Origin: QKTW01 sp052161885
Lineage (GTDB): Bacteria > Bacteroidota > Bacteroidia > Chitinophagales > Chitinophagaceae
Direction of reading: 5' to 3'
DNA: 64,000 bases
Assembly (NCBI GenBank): GCA_052161885.1
Contig: CP197396.1
Coordinates: 2,480,001-2,544,000 of the forward strand
Shown here: piece by piece, positions 40,857-51,504 of the stretch
How positions within the stretch are numbered: position 1 is the first letter of the stretch
How the letters are laid out: every line of letters begins with the position of its first letter
Made by a program: the position numbers and the translations under genes
Notes under the pieces: model-generated
Databases searched by the model: none
Told to the model about the DNA's origin: nothing
What the model saw: only the letters and a program-made list of their open reading frames with translations

Positions 40857-43800
40857 TCAGTGTATCAAAATTTTTGCTCTGAATGTTCCATGCCCGTCTG
40901 AAATGTGTATTATGTAAATACCAGGCGCTGCATTCACAAGCCGTACTAATGTTCTGTTACCGGACAAAGAAGCATTCATACTTATTGTTTTTCCGGTAAG
41001 GTCTGTTATGGTCACTTTTGCTGTTCCATCCGGATCTGCGGCATCTACAATAAATGTTCCGTCACTTGGATTTGGATAAATAGTGAACGCTCCCGCAGCA
41101 ATAACGTTCGCACCTGTTTCCATCGGCATTTTCGGTACTGCAGGCGGCGGGCAGAGCGACAGATTGTATCCTACAAAGAACCGGCAGCCGTCAAATGCAT
41201 TGTTTATTGCATCCACTGCATTATTTACATCACTGTAAGAAGGAACTGCATTATTATTGGCTCCGGCAGTTCCGGGAACAAGCGCACCACCCAGTACGTC
41301 ATTGGCGAGATGAAGCAGGTCTGCTACTGTAGCTGTATTACCACCATAATTTGTAAGGTAATTGACAACATTTACATTCATCGGGAAGGCAGCTTTTGCA
41401 TTGGAATCGCTGGTGCATTCAATTACAGTTGAGCCAGGAGTTCCGCAACCGGCGGTCTTTTGCGTTACGAGGTATCCCTGTTCTATTGGTACAGCAAGCA
41501 ATATGCTTCCTTTCATACGACCATTCAGCGAAAGTGTAATAGTCTGCGACAGCAGCACATTATTGATACGTCCCTGTGATGTCAGATAATTAGTCTTGAA
41601 GCAGGAACCTGAAACCGTACTGATCACACACTGCCCGCTATACACAAGGGCTTTGGGTGTCTGACCGCCAGGCATTACGCTGTTAAGCGTTACACCGGAC
41701 CCGACCGGTATTTTCACTGATTTACCTCCGTTACCTATGATCAGATCTGTAGACAACAAGTGATTTATCAGGCTTACCGGATTTAACCAGGTCACATCTC
41801 CATCGCAGCTGTTCCCATTTTTATTGCCATAATACCCCTGGGTATAAGTACAGAATGTAGTGCCATTGCAGTTGTTTACTTCCACCCGTGCAGTTGCACT
41901 GTTTGAGCAACCATTGCCAGCCGTATAAGTATAAGTTACATTATAACTGCCTGCCTGTAATGCCGATGCGTCAAATACATTTCCGGATATAATGTTCTGT
42001 GCTGCACTCATCCACATGCCACCGGAAGGAGTTCCGGAAAGCGGTACGGTTGCACCTGCACAAACAAAAGTATCTCTTGCAGATACGACAGGGGCCGCGT
42101 TGATCGTATCAGTTACCTGTGTACGGGCACTTTCACAACCGGCGGCGCTGGCACAGCTTACCCAGAAGCTGGCAGTAGCACTCAGGTTTGGTGAATAAGA
42201 AGAACCGGTATTAACCACATTACCGCCGGATGCAGCATCATACCATTTAAGCGTGCCTCCGGCACAGCCACTCGCATTCAGGGTTACAGAACCCGGTCCG
42301 CAACGGCTTGCACCAACAGTTGATGGCGCAGAAGGGACTGCATTAATCGTATCGGTCACCTGTGTCCTTGGTCCTTCACAACCTGCTGCACTCGTACAGC
42401 TTACCCAGAAGCTGGCAGTAGCACTCAGGTTTGGTGAATAAGAAGAACCGGTATTAACCACATTACCGCCGGATGCAGCATCATACCATTTAAGCGTGCC
42501 TCCGGCACAGCCACTCGCATTCAGGGTTACGGAACCTGGTCCGCAACGCTTGGCGCCGGTTGTAGATGGCGCTGATGGAATTGCGTTAATGGTATCGGTC
42601 ACCTGCGTTCTTGGTCCTTCACAACCTGCTGCACTCATACAGCTTACCCAGAAGCTCGTAGTAGCGCTCAGGTTAGGTGAATAGGAAGAACCGGTATTGA
42701 CAACGTTTCCACCTGACGCAGCATCGTACCATTTAAGCGTACCACCCGCACAACCGCTGGCACTCAGTGTTACGGTGCCCGGTCCACAACGGCTTCCACC
42801 AACAGTTGATGGCGCAGAGGGGACTGCATTAATAGTATCAGTTACCTGTGTCCTTGGTCCTTCACAGCCTGCTGCACTCGTACAGCTTACCCAGAAGCTG
42901 GCAGTAGCACTCAGGTTTGGTGAATAAGAAGAACCGGTATTAACCACATTACCGCCGGATGCAGCATCATACCATTTAAGCGTGCCTCCGGCACAGCCAC
43001 TCGCATTCAGGGTTACGGAACCTGGTCCGCAACGCTTGGCGCCGGTTGTAGATGGCGCTGATGGAATTGCGTTAATGGTATCGGTCACCTGCGTTCTTGG
43101 TCCTTCACAACCTGCTGCATTCGTACAGCTTACCCAGAAGCTGGCAGTAGCACTCAGGTTTGGTGAATAAGAAGAACCGGTGTTAACCACGTTACCACCT
43201 GACGCAGCGTCGTACCATTTAAGCGTTCCCCCGGCACAGCCACTCGCATTCAGGGTCACTGTACCCGGTCCGCAACGCTTGGCGCCGGTTGTAGATGGCG
43301 CAGAAGGAGCTGCATTAATCGTATCAGTTACCTGTGTCCTTGGTCCTTCACAGCCTGCTGCACTCGTACAGCTTACCCAGAAGCTGGCAGTAGCACTCAG
43401 GTTTGGTGAATAAGAAGAACCGGAATTAACCACATTACCGCCGGATGCGGCATCATACCATTTAAGCGTACCTCCGGCACAGCCACTCGCACTCAGGGTT
43501 ACAGAACCCGGTCCGCAACGGCTTGCACCAACTGTTGAAGGTGCAGCGGGAATATTGTTTACAACCAGCGTGCGGGAACAGGTACCGGAACAACCGTTTG
43601 CATCTGTAATGGTAACAGAATAAACGCCTGCCGTACTTATTGGTCCTGTCGATTGTGTACTGGCGGTAAAACCACCGGGTCCGGTCCACGAATAAGAACT
43701 CATACCGGCCGTTGCTGAGAATGAAGTCGCATTACCGCTGCATATGGAATCCGTACCCGTTATACTGCACGTCGGCCCCGGACTTATGTTCACAGGCACG

Positions 43801-44963
43801 GAACAGATCGTATTGATACCGGAGGCATTCGTCAGCGAAACATTTACCGTGTAACTGCCAGAATTGGCAAATGTAATGGAGACAGCCTGGCTCGTATTAT
43901 TTGGACTGATCGTTACACCGGTTGATGGCGTTACACTCCATGAATAGCCTGTAGCTCCCGACTCAGCGGGTATGTTGTAGTATAATGTAGACCCCATACA
44001 AGTAACGGAGGGACAAGCTATAGGCGTACCTCCGGAGTTTGTACAGATAGACACTGCAGGGTTAAGATCTGAAGGACAGATAGGCGCAGACTGGGCTATC
44101 TGCATCTGCATATCTGTATTGCCGATATTACCGAGACTCCAGGATTCGCGGCGCATATGATAAGGAGAACCACTTATACCTCCGGCTGACTGTATCGGAT
44201 TGGTTCCCCAATCCTGCCTGCGGGCAATGTGCCCACCCCAGGCCAATACGGCATCTGAAGATGACGGCGTAAACTTAAAAGTGAAGCTCACACTCTGATT
44301 GACATTATTCAGCACCAGAACGGAATTACTGAACGAGTAAGTAACACCATATGCCTGATCAAGTGTGCCACCCCATAAGGTGATACTGTTCTGGTCAGAT
44401 AATGGAGCGCTCGGTACACCGGCTGGCGTGTAACCGTTGATAGAGCGGAAGGAAGCAAGCGCCTGGGGCGCTCCCGGCACGGCAAGATTATTGCTCAGGT
44501 AATCAGGATTCGAAGGCCGCAGATAAGAAGGGTTGGCAGAAGATACGCCGGTACCGGCCAGCGGGTCAATGGCTTCAGGTGTTGTGTGATTGGAAAAATT
44601 GTGTGGCTGCAGCCAGTTATATCCCGTAATAAAATCAATGGCATACTTGCCTCCATGTGTAATATCAAAATTCATAGTAACAGTGACCGGAGTACCCACA
44701 GGCAACCCCGACATTATCAACCTGTAAGGAACTGATTGACCTTCGATGTAATGGGAGTTGTTTGCATTAAGATTACCATTCTGCCAGGTTACTGTTGCAG
44801 GACTGCTTAGCTGCCCGTTAGCCCCCTGATCCATGTTGGACGATTGCCCGTTTGAAAAGTTACAGAAACCGGTAGTCAATGCTACCAGCAATAGCCGCGT
44901 TAGCGCAGAGTACAACCTTGAACACCCGGCTATGGATGTTTCAGAAATAGACTTTCGTTTCAT
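40857..44963 (-). CDS. T9SS-sorted secreted protein with six 81-aa Ig-like repeats
   Basis: A 1368-aa surface or secreted protein. The N-terminal hydrophobic segment (LLLVALTTGFCNFSNG) is a signal peptide. Residues about 50-290 form a domain also described by its Trp/Gly-rich motifs (HGGKYAIDFITGYNW). Two PKD/Ig-like domains follow to about 467. Then come six near-identical 81-residue units (about 467-957) with RCGPGSVTL and GCAGGTLKWYDAASGGN. A Cys-containing globular region follows, and the end (FTIYPNPSDGTFIVD, then APGIYIIHISDG) is a type A T9SS sorting tail. Adhesion is a reasonable guess. The repeat array is prone to copy-number change. Confidence 0.93.
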   Translation of the reverse strand: MKRKSISETSIAGCSRLYSALTRLLLVALTTGFCNFSNGQSSNMDQGANGQLSSPATVTWQNGNLNANNSHYIEGQSVPYRLIMSGLPVGTPVTVTMNFDITHGGKYAIDFITGYNWLQPHNFSNHTTPEAIDPLAGTGVSSANPSYLRPSNPDYLSNNLAVPGAPQALASFRSINGYTPAGVPSAPLSDQNSITLWGGTLDQAYGVTYSFSNSVLVLNNVNQSVSFTFKFTPSSSDAVLAWGGHIARRQDWGTNPIQSAGGISGSPYHMRRESWSLGNIGNTDMQMQIAQSAPICPSDLNPAVSICTNSGGTPIACPSVTCMGSTLYYNIPAESGATGYSWSVTPSTGVTISPNNTSQAVSITFANSGSYTVNVSLTNASGINTICSVPVNISPGPTCSITGTDSICSGNATSFSATAGMSSYSWTGPGGFTASTQSTGPISTAGVYSVTITDANGCSGTCSRTLVVNNIPAAPSTVGASRCGPGSVTLSASGCAGGTLKWYDAASGGNVVNSGSSYSPNLSATASFWVSCTSAAGCEGPRTQVTDTINAAPSAPSTTGAKRCGPGTVTLNASGCAGGTLKWYDAASGGNVVNTGSSYSPNLSATASFWVSCTNAAGCEGPRTQVTDTINAIPSAPSTTGAKRCGPGSVTLNASGCAGGTLKWYDAASGGNVVNTGSSYSPNLSATASFWVSCTSAAGCEGPRTQVTDTINAVPSAPSTVGGSRCGPGTVTLSASGCAGGTLKWYDAASGGNVVNTGSSYSPNLSATTSFWVSCMSAAGCEGPRTQVTDTINAIPSAPSTTGAKRCGPGSVTLNASGCAGGTLKWYDAASGGNVVNTGSSYSPNLSATASFWVSCTSAAGCEGPRTQVTDTINAVPSAPSTVGASRCGPGSVTLNASGCAGGTLKWYDAASGGNVVNTGSSYSPNLSATASFWVSCASAAGCESARTQVTDTINAAPVVSARDTFVCAGATVPLSGTPSGGMWMSAAQNIISGNVFDASALQAGSYNVTYTYTAGNGCSNSATARVEVNNCNGTTFCTYTQGYYGNKNGNSCDGDVTWLNPVSLINHLLSTDLIIGNGGKSVKIPVGSGVTLNSVMPGGQTPKALVYSGQCVISTVSGSCFKTNYLTSQGRINNVLLSQTITLSLNGRMKGSILLAVPIEQGYLVTQKTAGCGTPGSTVIECTSDSNAKAAFPMNVNVVNYLTNYGGNTATVADLLHLANDVLGGALVPGTAGANNNAVPSYSDVNNAVDAINNAFDGCRFFVGYNLSLCPPPAVPKMPMETGANVIAAGAFTIYPNPSDGTFIVDAADPDGTAKVTITDLTGKTISMNASLSGNRTLVRLVNAAPGIYIIHISDGHGTFRAKILIH
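42096..43553 (-). repeat. Six 243-bp tandem repeats inside the secreted protein gene
   Basis: The string acagcttacccagaagct recurs every 243 bp. Each unit encodes 81 residues in frame. Non-adjacent units (for example those around 42.3 and 42.8 kb) are more alike than some neighbours, which suggests gene conversion or recent shuffling. Confidence 0.9.
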
Positions 44964-45319
44964 TCGGATAAATTTTAAGCCGATTAACTAAAAAATTTCA
45001 GCTCTTGTTCTCCTGGGAGATCGATTTGAAACTGCCTCTCCTGACAGTTTATATTGTAAATGTATTTAATTTAAAAATTAAAAATATTTACAATAACCTA
45101 CCATTAACAATAATAAACGTTATTAGTTAAATTAATTAGATTCAATATCTTTTCTTTATATATTTTTTTCACAATGTATTATATTAAAAGACTTTATAAT
45201 TTTACTTTTTCAAAAAGATGGAAAAACAAATGTGGATAAGTAATACTATTGCTCCATATGAAAATGCAATAAATACAAAAGCATTTTAGCCTGAAATTTA
45301 CACCACACAAGCTGTTTCT
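44964..45319. other. AT-rich divergent promoter region
   Basis: Promoters of the secreted protein (minus) and the AraC regulator (plus) must lie here. The sequence is strongly AT-rich with runs such as TAACGTTATTAGTTAAATTAATTA. I see no gene and no clear TAnnTTTG. Confidence 0.5.
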
Positions 45320-46090
45320 ATGTTTACCAGTTATACTCCTGCGCCATTACTGCAGCCTTTTGTAAAGGCATACAGAATCATTGAAAGTGGTGAAGAATTG
45401 GTAAACAGGGTCCTGCCAGGTACATCTCCGGCCATTGGCTTCCGTTTCAGGGGAAGTACCGGGTATATAACAGATAACGGACGTACAGAACTGCCAGCGG
45501 CAACATTTTCAGGTCTCCGGAAAACAGTACGCCTGATCAACTATCTCCCAAACTCTGCTACTTTAATCGTGTTGTTTAAAGAAGGAGGTACACCTGCATT
45601 TTTCAGGGAGCCGCTTCATGAACTCTTTGAAGAAAGCATTTCACTTGATAATTTTTTTTCACGCAGTGAAACAGCTGCAATAGAAGAACAATTATCAGAA
45701 GCAAAAAACAACCAGCAACGGATAGCTATTTTAGAACAGTTCCTGCTGTCGAAGCTATATAACCCAAAGCCCGATGCCCTGGTCACTTCTGCCATAGAAA
45801 ATATTCATGCAGCAAAAGGTGTATTACATGTGGGGAAACTCGCGGACAGCCTGTATATAAGTCGGGATGCCTTTGAAAAACGTTTTCGCAGAGCAGCCGG
45901 CACAACGCCCAAACAGTTTGCTTCTATTGTACGCATGAATGCCGCAATCCGCAGCAGAAAAAAAGATCAGCCTGTTTTTGATCTTGCACTGGAGAGCGGA
46001 TATTACGATCAGCCGCATTTCAACAAAGCCTTCCGGCAATTTACAGGGCAGTCTCCGGTAGCATTCTTCAGGTCTGCAACCTTCTGGTAA
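45320..46090 (+). CDS. AraC family transcriptional regulator
   Basis: A 256-aa regulator. The N-terminal part (YTPAPLLQPFVKAYRIIESGEE) is of the cupin-like sensor type common in Bacteroidota AraC proteins. The C-terminal HTH_18 domain covers about residues 155-256, with VGKLADSLYISRDAFEKRFRRAAGTTPKQF and DLALESGYYDQPHFNKAFRQFTGQSP. It is 66 bp upstream of the SnoaL-ABM gene on the same strand, so it likely controls that gene; the inducer is unknown. Confidence 0.93.
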   Translation: MFTSYTPAPLLQPFVKAYRIIESGEELVNRVLPGTSPAIGFRFRGSTGYITDNGRTELPAATFSGLRKTVRLINYLPNSATLIVLFKEGGTPAFFREPLHELFEESISLDNFFSRSETAAIEEQLSEAKNNQQRIAILEQFLLSKLYNPKPDALVTSAIENIHAAKGVLHVGKLADSLYISRDAFEKRFRRAAGTTPKQFASIVRMNAAIRSRKKDQPVFDLALESGYYDQPHFNKAFRQFTGQSPVAFFRSATFW

Positions 46091-46156
46091 ATCAATGATT
46101 TTTTACAATGATACGGGCGGCATGGTTCTGAACTTTGTGTAAACAAAAACGGAACA

Positions 46157-47017
46157 ATGAAACCAATAGCCAAAGCGGGCATGCTGCTTTTTACAGTGAT
46201 GCTCCCGCAGTGTTTTACTTTTTCACAGGCCGTATATCATTCAGAAAAATCAGCAACGATGAACACAATTCAGAACAAGAACAAGGCTACTGTCCGCAGC
46301 CTTTATGAAGATTTTCTCAACAAGCACAAACTCGGCGAACTGAGTGCAATAATAGCCGATGATTACGCCAATGACCGCGGTGGCAAAGGCATTGAAGCAT
46401 TTCAGAAACAGGTGCAGGAGCTCCTGAAAGCCATACCCGATGCACAGTGGGAGGTAAAAGATATAATTGCCGAGGGAGATAAAGTGATCGTGCGGCAGGA
46501 AGTGCGCGGCACACAGACCGGTACATTCCAGGGCATAATGCCTACCGGCAAAACATTTGTAAATGAAGGAACAGGGTTTTACGAATTAAAGGATGGCAAA
46601 ATAGTACACAGCCACACACAGACCGACCGGCTGGGTTTCCTGCAACAATTGGGCCTTGTACCAACGGATGTTGCAACACTGCAAAAACATACGGTCGGTA
46701 TGCAGGCTGTTTATTTCGTCGATAAGTTTTTCATTCCTGCGGGATCGCTCCATGAGTTTACAGAACGGATGAACTATAACCGGAATTTCATACACAGCCT
46801 TGCAGGTTTTGTACAGGATGAGGTAATGCAGCAGCAGGATGCAGACGGCAATTACATCGTTATTACTGTAGCTACATGGGAGAACAAAGAATATGTAGAT
46901 AAGGCCAAAAGCCTCGTAGCAGCAGAATACCAGCGTATACAATTTGATCCCTCAGCCTTCTATCAGCGCCTGAACATTAAAATGGAGCGTGGGCTATATA
47001 GCAGTCTGGCGAAATAA
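46157..47017 (+). CDS. Exported fusion of a SnoaL-like domain and an ABM monooxygenase-like domain
   Basis: A 286-aa protein with a signal peptide (MLLFTVMLPQCFTFSQA). Residues about 40-165 form a SnoaL-like cone fold (VRSLYEDFLNK, then DAQWEVKDIIAEGDKVIVRQEVRGTQTGTFQGIMPTGK). Residues about 180-275 form an antibiotic-biosynthesis-monooxygenase-type alpha/beta barrel (AVYFVDKFFIPAGSLHEFTERM, then IVITVATWENKEYVDKA). Both folds handle small hydrophobic molecules. The fusion plus export suggests a periplasmic enzyme for a small substrate. The ATG at 46157 precedes the signal peptide directly. Confidence 0.88.
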   Translation: MKPIAKAGMLLFTVMLPQCFTFSQAVYHSEKSATMNTIQNKNKATVRSLYEDFLNKHKLGELSAIIADDYANDRGGKGIEAFQKQVQELLKAIPDAQWEVKDIIAEGDKVIVRQEVRGTQTGTFQGIMPTGKTFVNEGTGFYELKDGKIVHSHTQTDRLGFLQQLGLVPTDVATLQKHTVGMQAVYFVDKFFIPAGSLHEFTERMNYNRNFIHSLAGFVQDEVMQQQDADGNYIVITVATWENKEYVDKAKSLVAAEYQRIQFDPSAFYQRLNIKMERGLYSSLAK

Positions 47018-47047
47018 AATATCGCAATTCAAAGCCTCAGGGCAACG

Positions 47048-47755
47048 TTATTCAAGGTACCAGTTATTCTTCTGCTTTTTAGGTTTGTAAGTCACAGCAA
47101 GGTATATAGTAGGTATCAGTAAATGTCCGGAAAAATTGGCCGGCGTAGATACGATCTTATTATCATGCGAAATCTCAAGGTTATAAGTATTGAATCCATC
47201 GGGTAGCCAGACGTAGTTCACGCACATCCCGGCCGTCAGGTAGAATCTTTTACCGGCAGTAATTCCCCTGTATTCAATTCCTGCATCTGCAGCGGGAAAA
47301 AAATGAGTGATGTTTGCTGATGAATCTACACTTACAATAGTGTTCTCAGTTCCGCTGGGCGCTGTCTTTCGCCTGTTCAGGTTAAACACGCCCAGCCCGC
47401 TGTAAAAAACGAGCTGCCGTTCATGTAAGGCCCCGGCATAAGCCCCGTTCAGCATTAACGAATAAACGCTGAAATTAAGCGCACCCTGGTTAACTCCGTC
47501 TGTTTGTAACGGCAGCCTGTTCTGGCCATATGACAAACGCAGTGAGGGGAAAAACCGGCCTCTGTCGGGATTATAGTCTACTCCAAACCGGATCCCGGCT
47601 CCCAGGTGACCCGAATTGAGCATCGTTCCGGCACTCGTAATGATAACAGGATACGTCAATAACGGCCCGCCTGAAAATTCAAAACGCGCCATGCAGGGCA
47701 AACCATGCGTTAATACAACCAGTAAAAGCAATATGATACGACAAGCAATTACCAT
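47048..47755 (-). CDS. Outer-membrane beta-barrel protein
   Basis: A 235-aa exported protein (signal peptide MVIACRIILLLLVVLTHGLPCMA). The mature part alternates polar and hydrophobic residues in strands such as FFPSLRLSYGQNRLPL and FSVYSLMLNGAYAGAL, and ends near LLIPTIYLAVTYKPKK with a short basic tail. This fits an 8-10-strand barrel. No specific family recognised. It converges on the SnoaL-ABM gene and lies upstream of katG's terminator. Confidence 0.78.
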   Translation of the reverse strand: MVIACRIILLLLVVLTHGLPCMARFEFSGGPLLTYPVIITSAGTMLNSGHLGAGIRFGVDYNPDRGRFFPSLRLSYGQNRLPLQTDGVNQGALNFSVYSLMLNGAYAGALHERQLVFYSGLGVFNLNRRKTAPSGTENTIVSVDSSANITHFFPAADAGIEYRGITAGKRFYLTAGMCVNYVWLPDGFNTYNLEISHDNKIVSTPANFSGHLLIPTIYLAVTYKPKKQKNNWYLE

Positions 47756-47823
47756 GATCAGAATAACGCAGATTCAGCCTCTTTAGTGTAAGCCGGAAGT
47801 TGGTTAGCCAACAGTGAAATAAT

Positions 47824-47852
47824 AAAAGGCAGACGATTTACCGTCTGCCTTT
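47824..47852 (-). terminator. Terminator after katG
   Basis: AAAGGCAGACG / CGTCTGCCTTT is a perfect 11-bp stem with a short loop, 27 bp past the katG stop. T-rich sequence follows on the minus strand. Confidence 0.85.
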
Positions 47853-47878
47853 GCACATAGCACAAAAATTTCCTTTTT

Positions 47879-50182
<2,304 letters not shown>

Positions 50183-50247
50183 AATGAACCTGTATTTTGT
50201 CTAAACCAAATATACCGAAGTCTGGCGACGGGAACCTGCTATCCGAA

Positions 50248-50282
50248 ATAGAGTAATTCGAGTATAGGATAGAGTAATTCGA
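50248..50282. promoter_or_regulatory. Direct repeat in the katG control region
   Basis: ATAGAGTAATTCGA occurs twice, at 50248-50261 and 50269-50282, 21 bp apart, i.e. two helical turns. The ATAG half recalls the OxyR pattern of spaced ATAG/CTAT elements. It lies 66-100 bp before the katG ATG. Confidence 0.5.
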
Positions 50283-50525
50283 TATTCTGACCTTCATTGC
50301 ATTATTCTCACAAATTCAAAAGTCATCTATCAGACCTTTATATCTTATGAATTGGACTAACAGCCATAAAAAAATCACCTGCACAATCTTATGAGCGTTT
50401 TTGTGAAGTTCTATCATAAAATTTTTGTCGTAAATATCATTTTCTGCCCGGACTACACGAGCTTTAAAAGTATGTTACTGCCGGGGTTGCGGGTGTTTTG
50501 CCAATTTAAATTTCAGAAGTGGAAT

Positions 50526-50714
50526 CTACTCCTTAATCAACTTCTGTATATCCTCAACGCCATTACCCTTCGTGGTCTTCAGCAGGTATATTCCAGGCGT
50601 CATATTACTTAGATTGATAGTCTGCGTGGCTGCAGGCTCCGAGGATAAAATCCCGGGACTGTGTGTTTTCCGCACTTCGGCATATATCGGTAAAAGCATA
50701 CACTGCAGTAACAA
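50526..50714 (-). pseudogene. Relic of a T9SS sorting tail
   Basis: A 62-aa frame ending TINLSNMTPGIYLLKTTKG then NGVEDIQKLIKE and a stop. This is the usual end of a T9SS type A sorting domain (LSxMxPGxYLLKxxxGxxxxxxKLIK). The sequence before it (AEVRKTHSPGILSSEPAATQ) could be the decayed rest of that domain; the N-terminal residues do not fit. No passenger protein precedes it, so it is the remnant of a deleted secreted protein gene. Confidence 0.55.
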
Positions 50715-50856
50715 CGCGACCGGGAAGCAATTTGCAGAAGTACAGCCACACGGGTTTTCAAGGCTGAAAATTGAACTTGTGAATCAGACCGTAACATGTA
50801 ATTATTTTTGACTTCGGTCAGCTTATATTATATTTAGAGCAGCCACCACATCTGAT

Positions 50857-51504
50857 ATGCCGGATATTCTTATTGCCGATGACCATTCTATTGTCCGACA
50901 CGGACTGGCACTTCTTGCCGGTAAAGCCATCGGCGAAGACTGTACCATAGATTTTGCCCAGACAGGACAGGAAGTGCTTGACAGGCTGAGGGAAAAAGAG
51001 TACCGCCTGCTGCTGAGCGATCTTATGATGCCTGACCAGAAAGGCATTGCATTGATAGGCGAAGCGCTGGATCTGCTGCCGCGACTCAGGATCATAGTGA
51101 TAAGTGTAGGACCGGAACAGGATTTTGCAGAGCGGTGCCTGCAGGCCGGGGCAAGTGCCTATATCAATAAGGGAATGCCGGATGCTGTTTTTATAGAAAC
51201 GATCAGCTCGGTGTACCTGGGCAGGCACACCGAAAGTAAAAAGGCTATTGTCCACGATGCCTTCCTTTCCAATGAACAGCTCAAATCATTTAATGAGCTG
51301 TCCCGCCGCGAACGGGAAGTTGTGTTGCTACTGCTGAAAGGCAAAGGTGTGCTGGAAATTGCCAATATGCTTTCCATAAGTGCTTCCGCTGCCAGTACGC
51401 TTAAGGGGCGGGCTTTTCAGAAACTGAATGTGCAATCGGTGATAGAGCTCAGCCGGCTTGCTTATTATCTGGGGCTTCATTCCGACGGGGAATCATTATC
51501 CTGA
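50857..51504 (+). CDS. LuxR/NarL-type response regulator
   Basis: A 215-aa regulator. The receiver domain has ADD at 7-9, the phospho-acceptor Asp55 (LLLSDLMMPDQKG) and a lysine in AYINKGMP. The C-terminal helix-turn-helix reads LSRREREVVLLLLKGKGVLEIANMLSISASAASTLKGRAFQKL. Its 3' end overlaps the 3' end of the convergent Reg_prop kinase by 56 bp, so the two genes are encoded tail-to-tail and probably form a pair. Confidence 0.94.
   Translation: MPDILIADDHSIVRHGLALLAGKAIGEDCTIDFAQTGQEVLDRLREKEYRLLLSDLMMPDQKGIALIGEALDLLPRLRIIVISVGPEQDFAERCLQAGASAYINKGMPDAVFIETISSVYLGRHTESKKAIVHDAFLSNEQLKSFNELSRREREVVLLLLKGKGVLEIANMLSISASAASTLKGRAFQKLNVQSVIELSRLAYYLGLHSDGESLS

Larger units (their letters stand above)
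50183..50856. other. Spacer between katG and the response regulator
   Basis: It holds the katG control region (50248-50282) and the relic of a T9SS tail (50526-50714). Between 50290 and 50520 I see no gene. Confidence 0.5.

Noticed and set aside
42253..43413. Repeated plus-strand frames opposite the 81-aa repeat array
   Set aside because: They are mirror products of the tandem repeats in the minus-strand gene.
42096..43553. The regular array as a CRISPR
   Set aside because: The 243-bp period is a coding repeat in frame; there are no short repeats with unique spacers.
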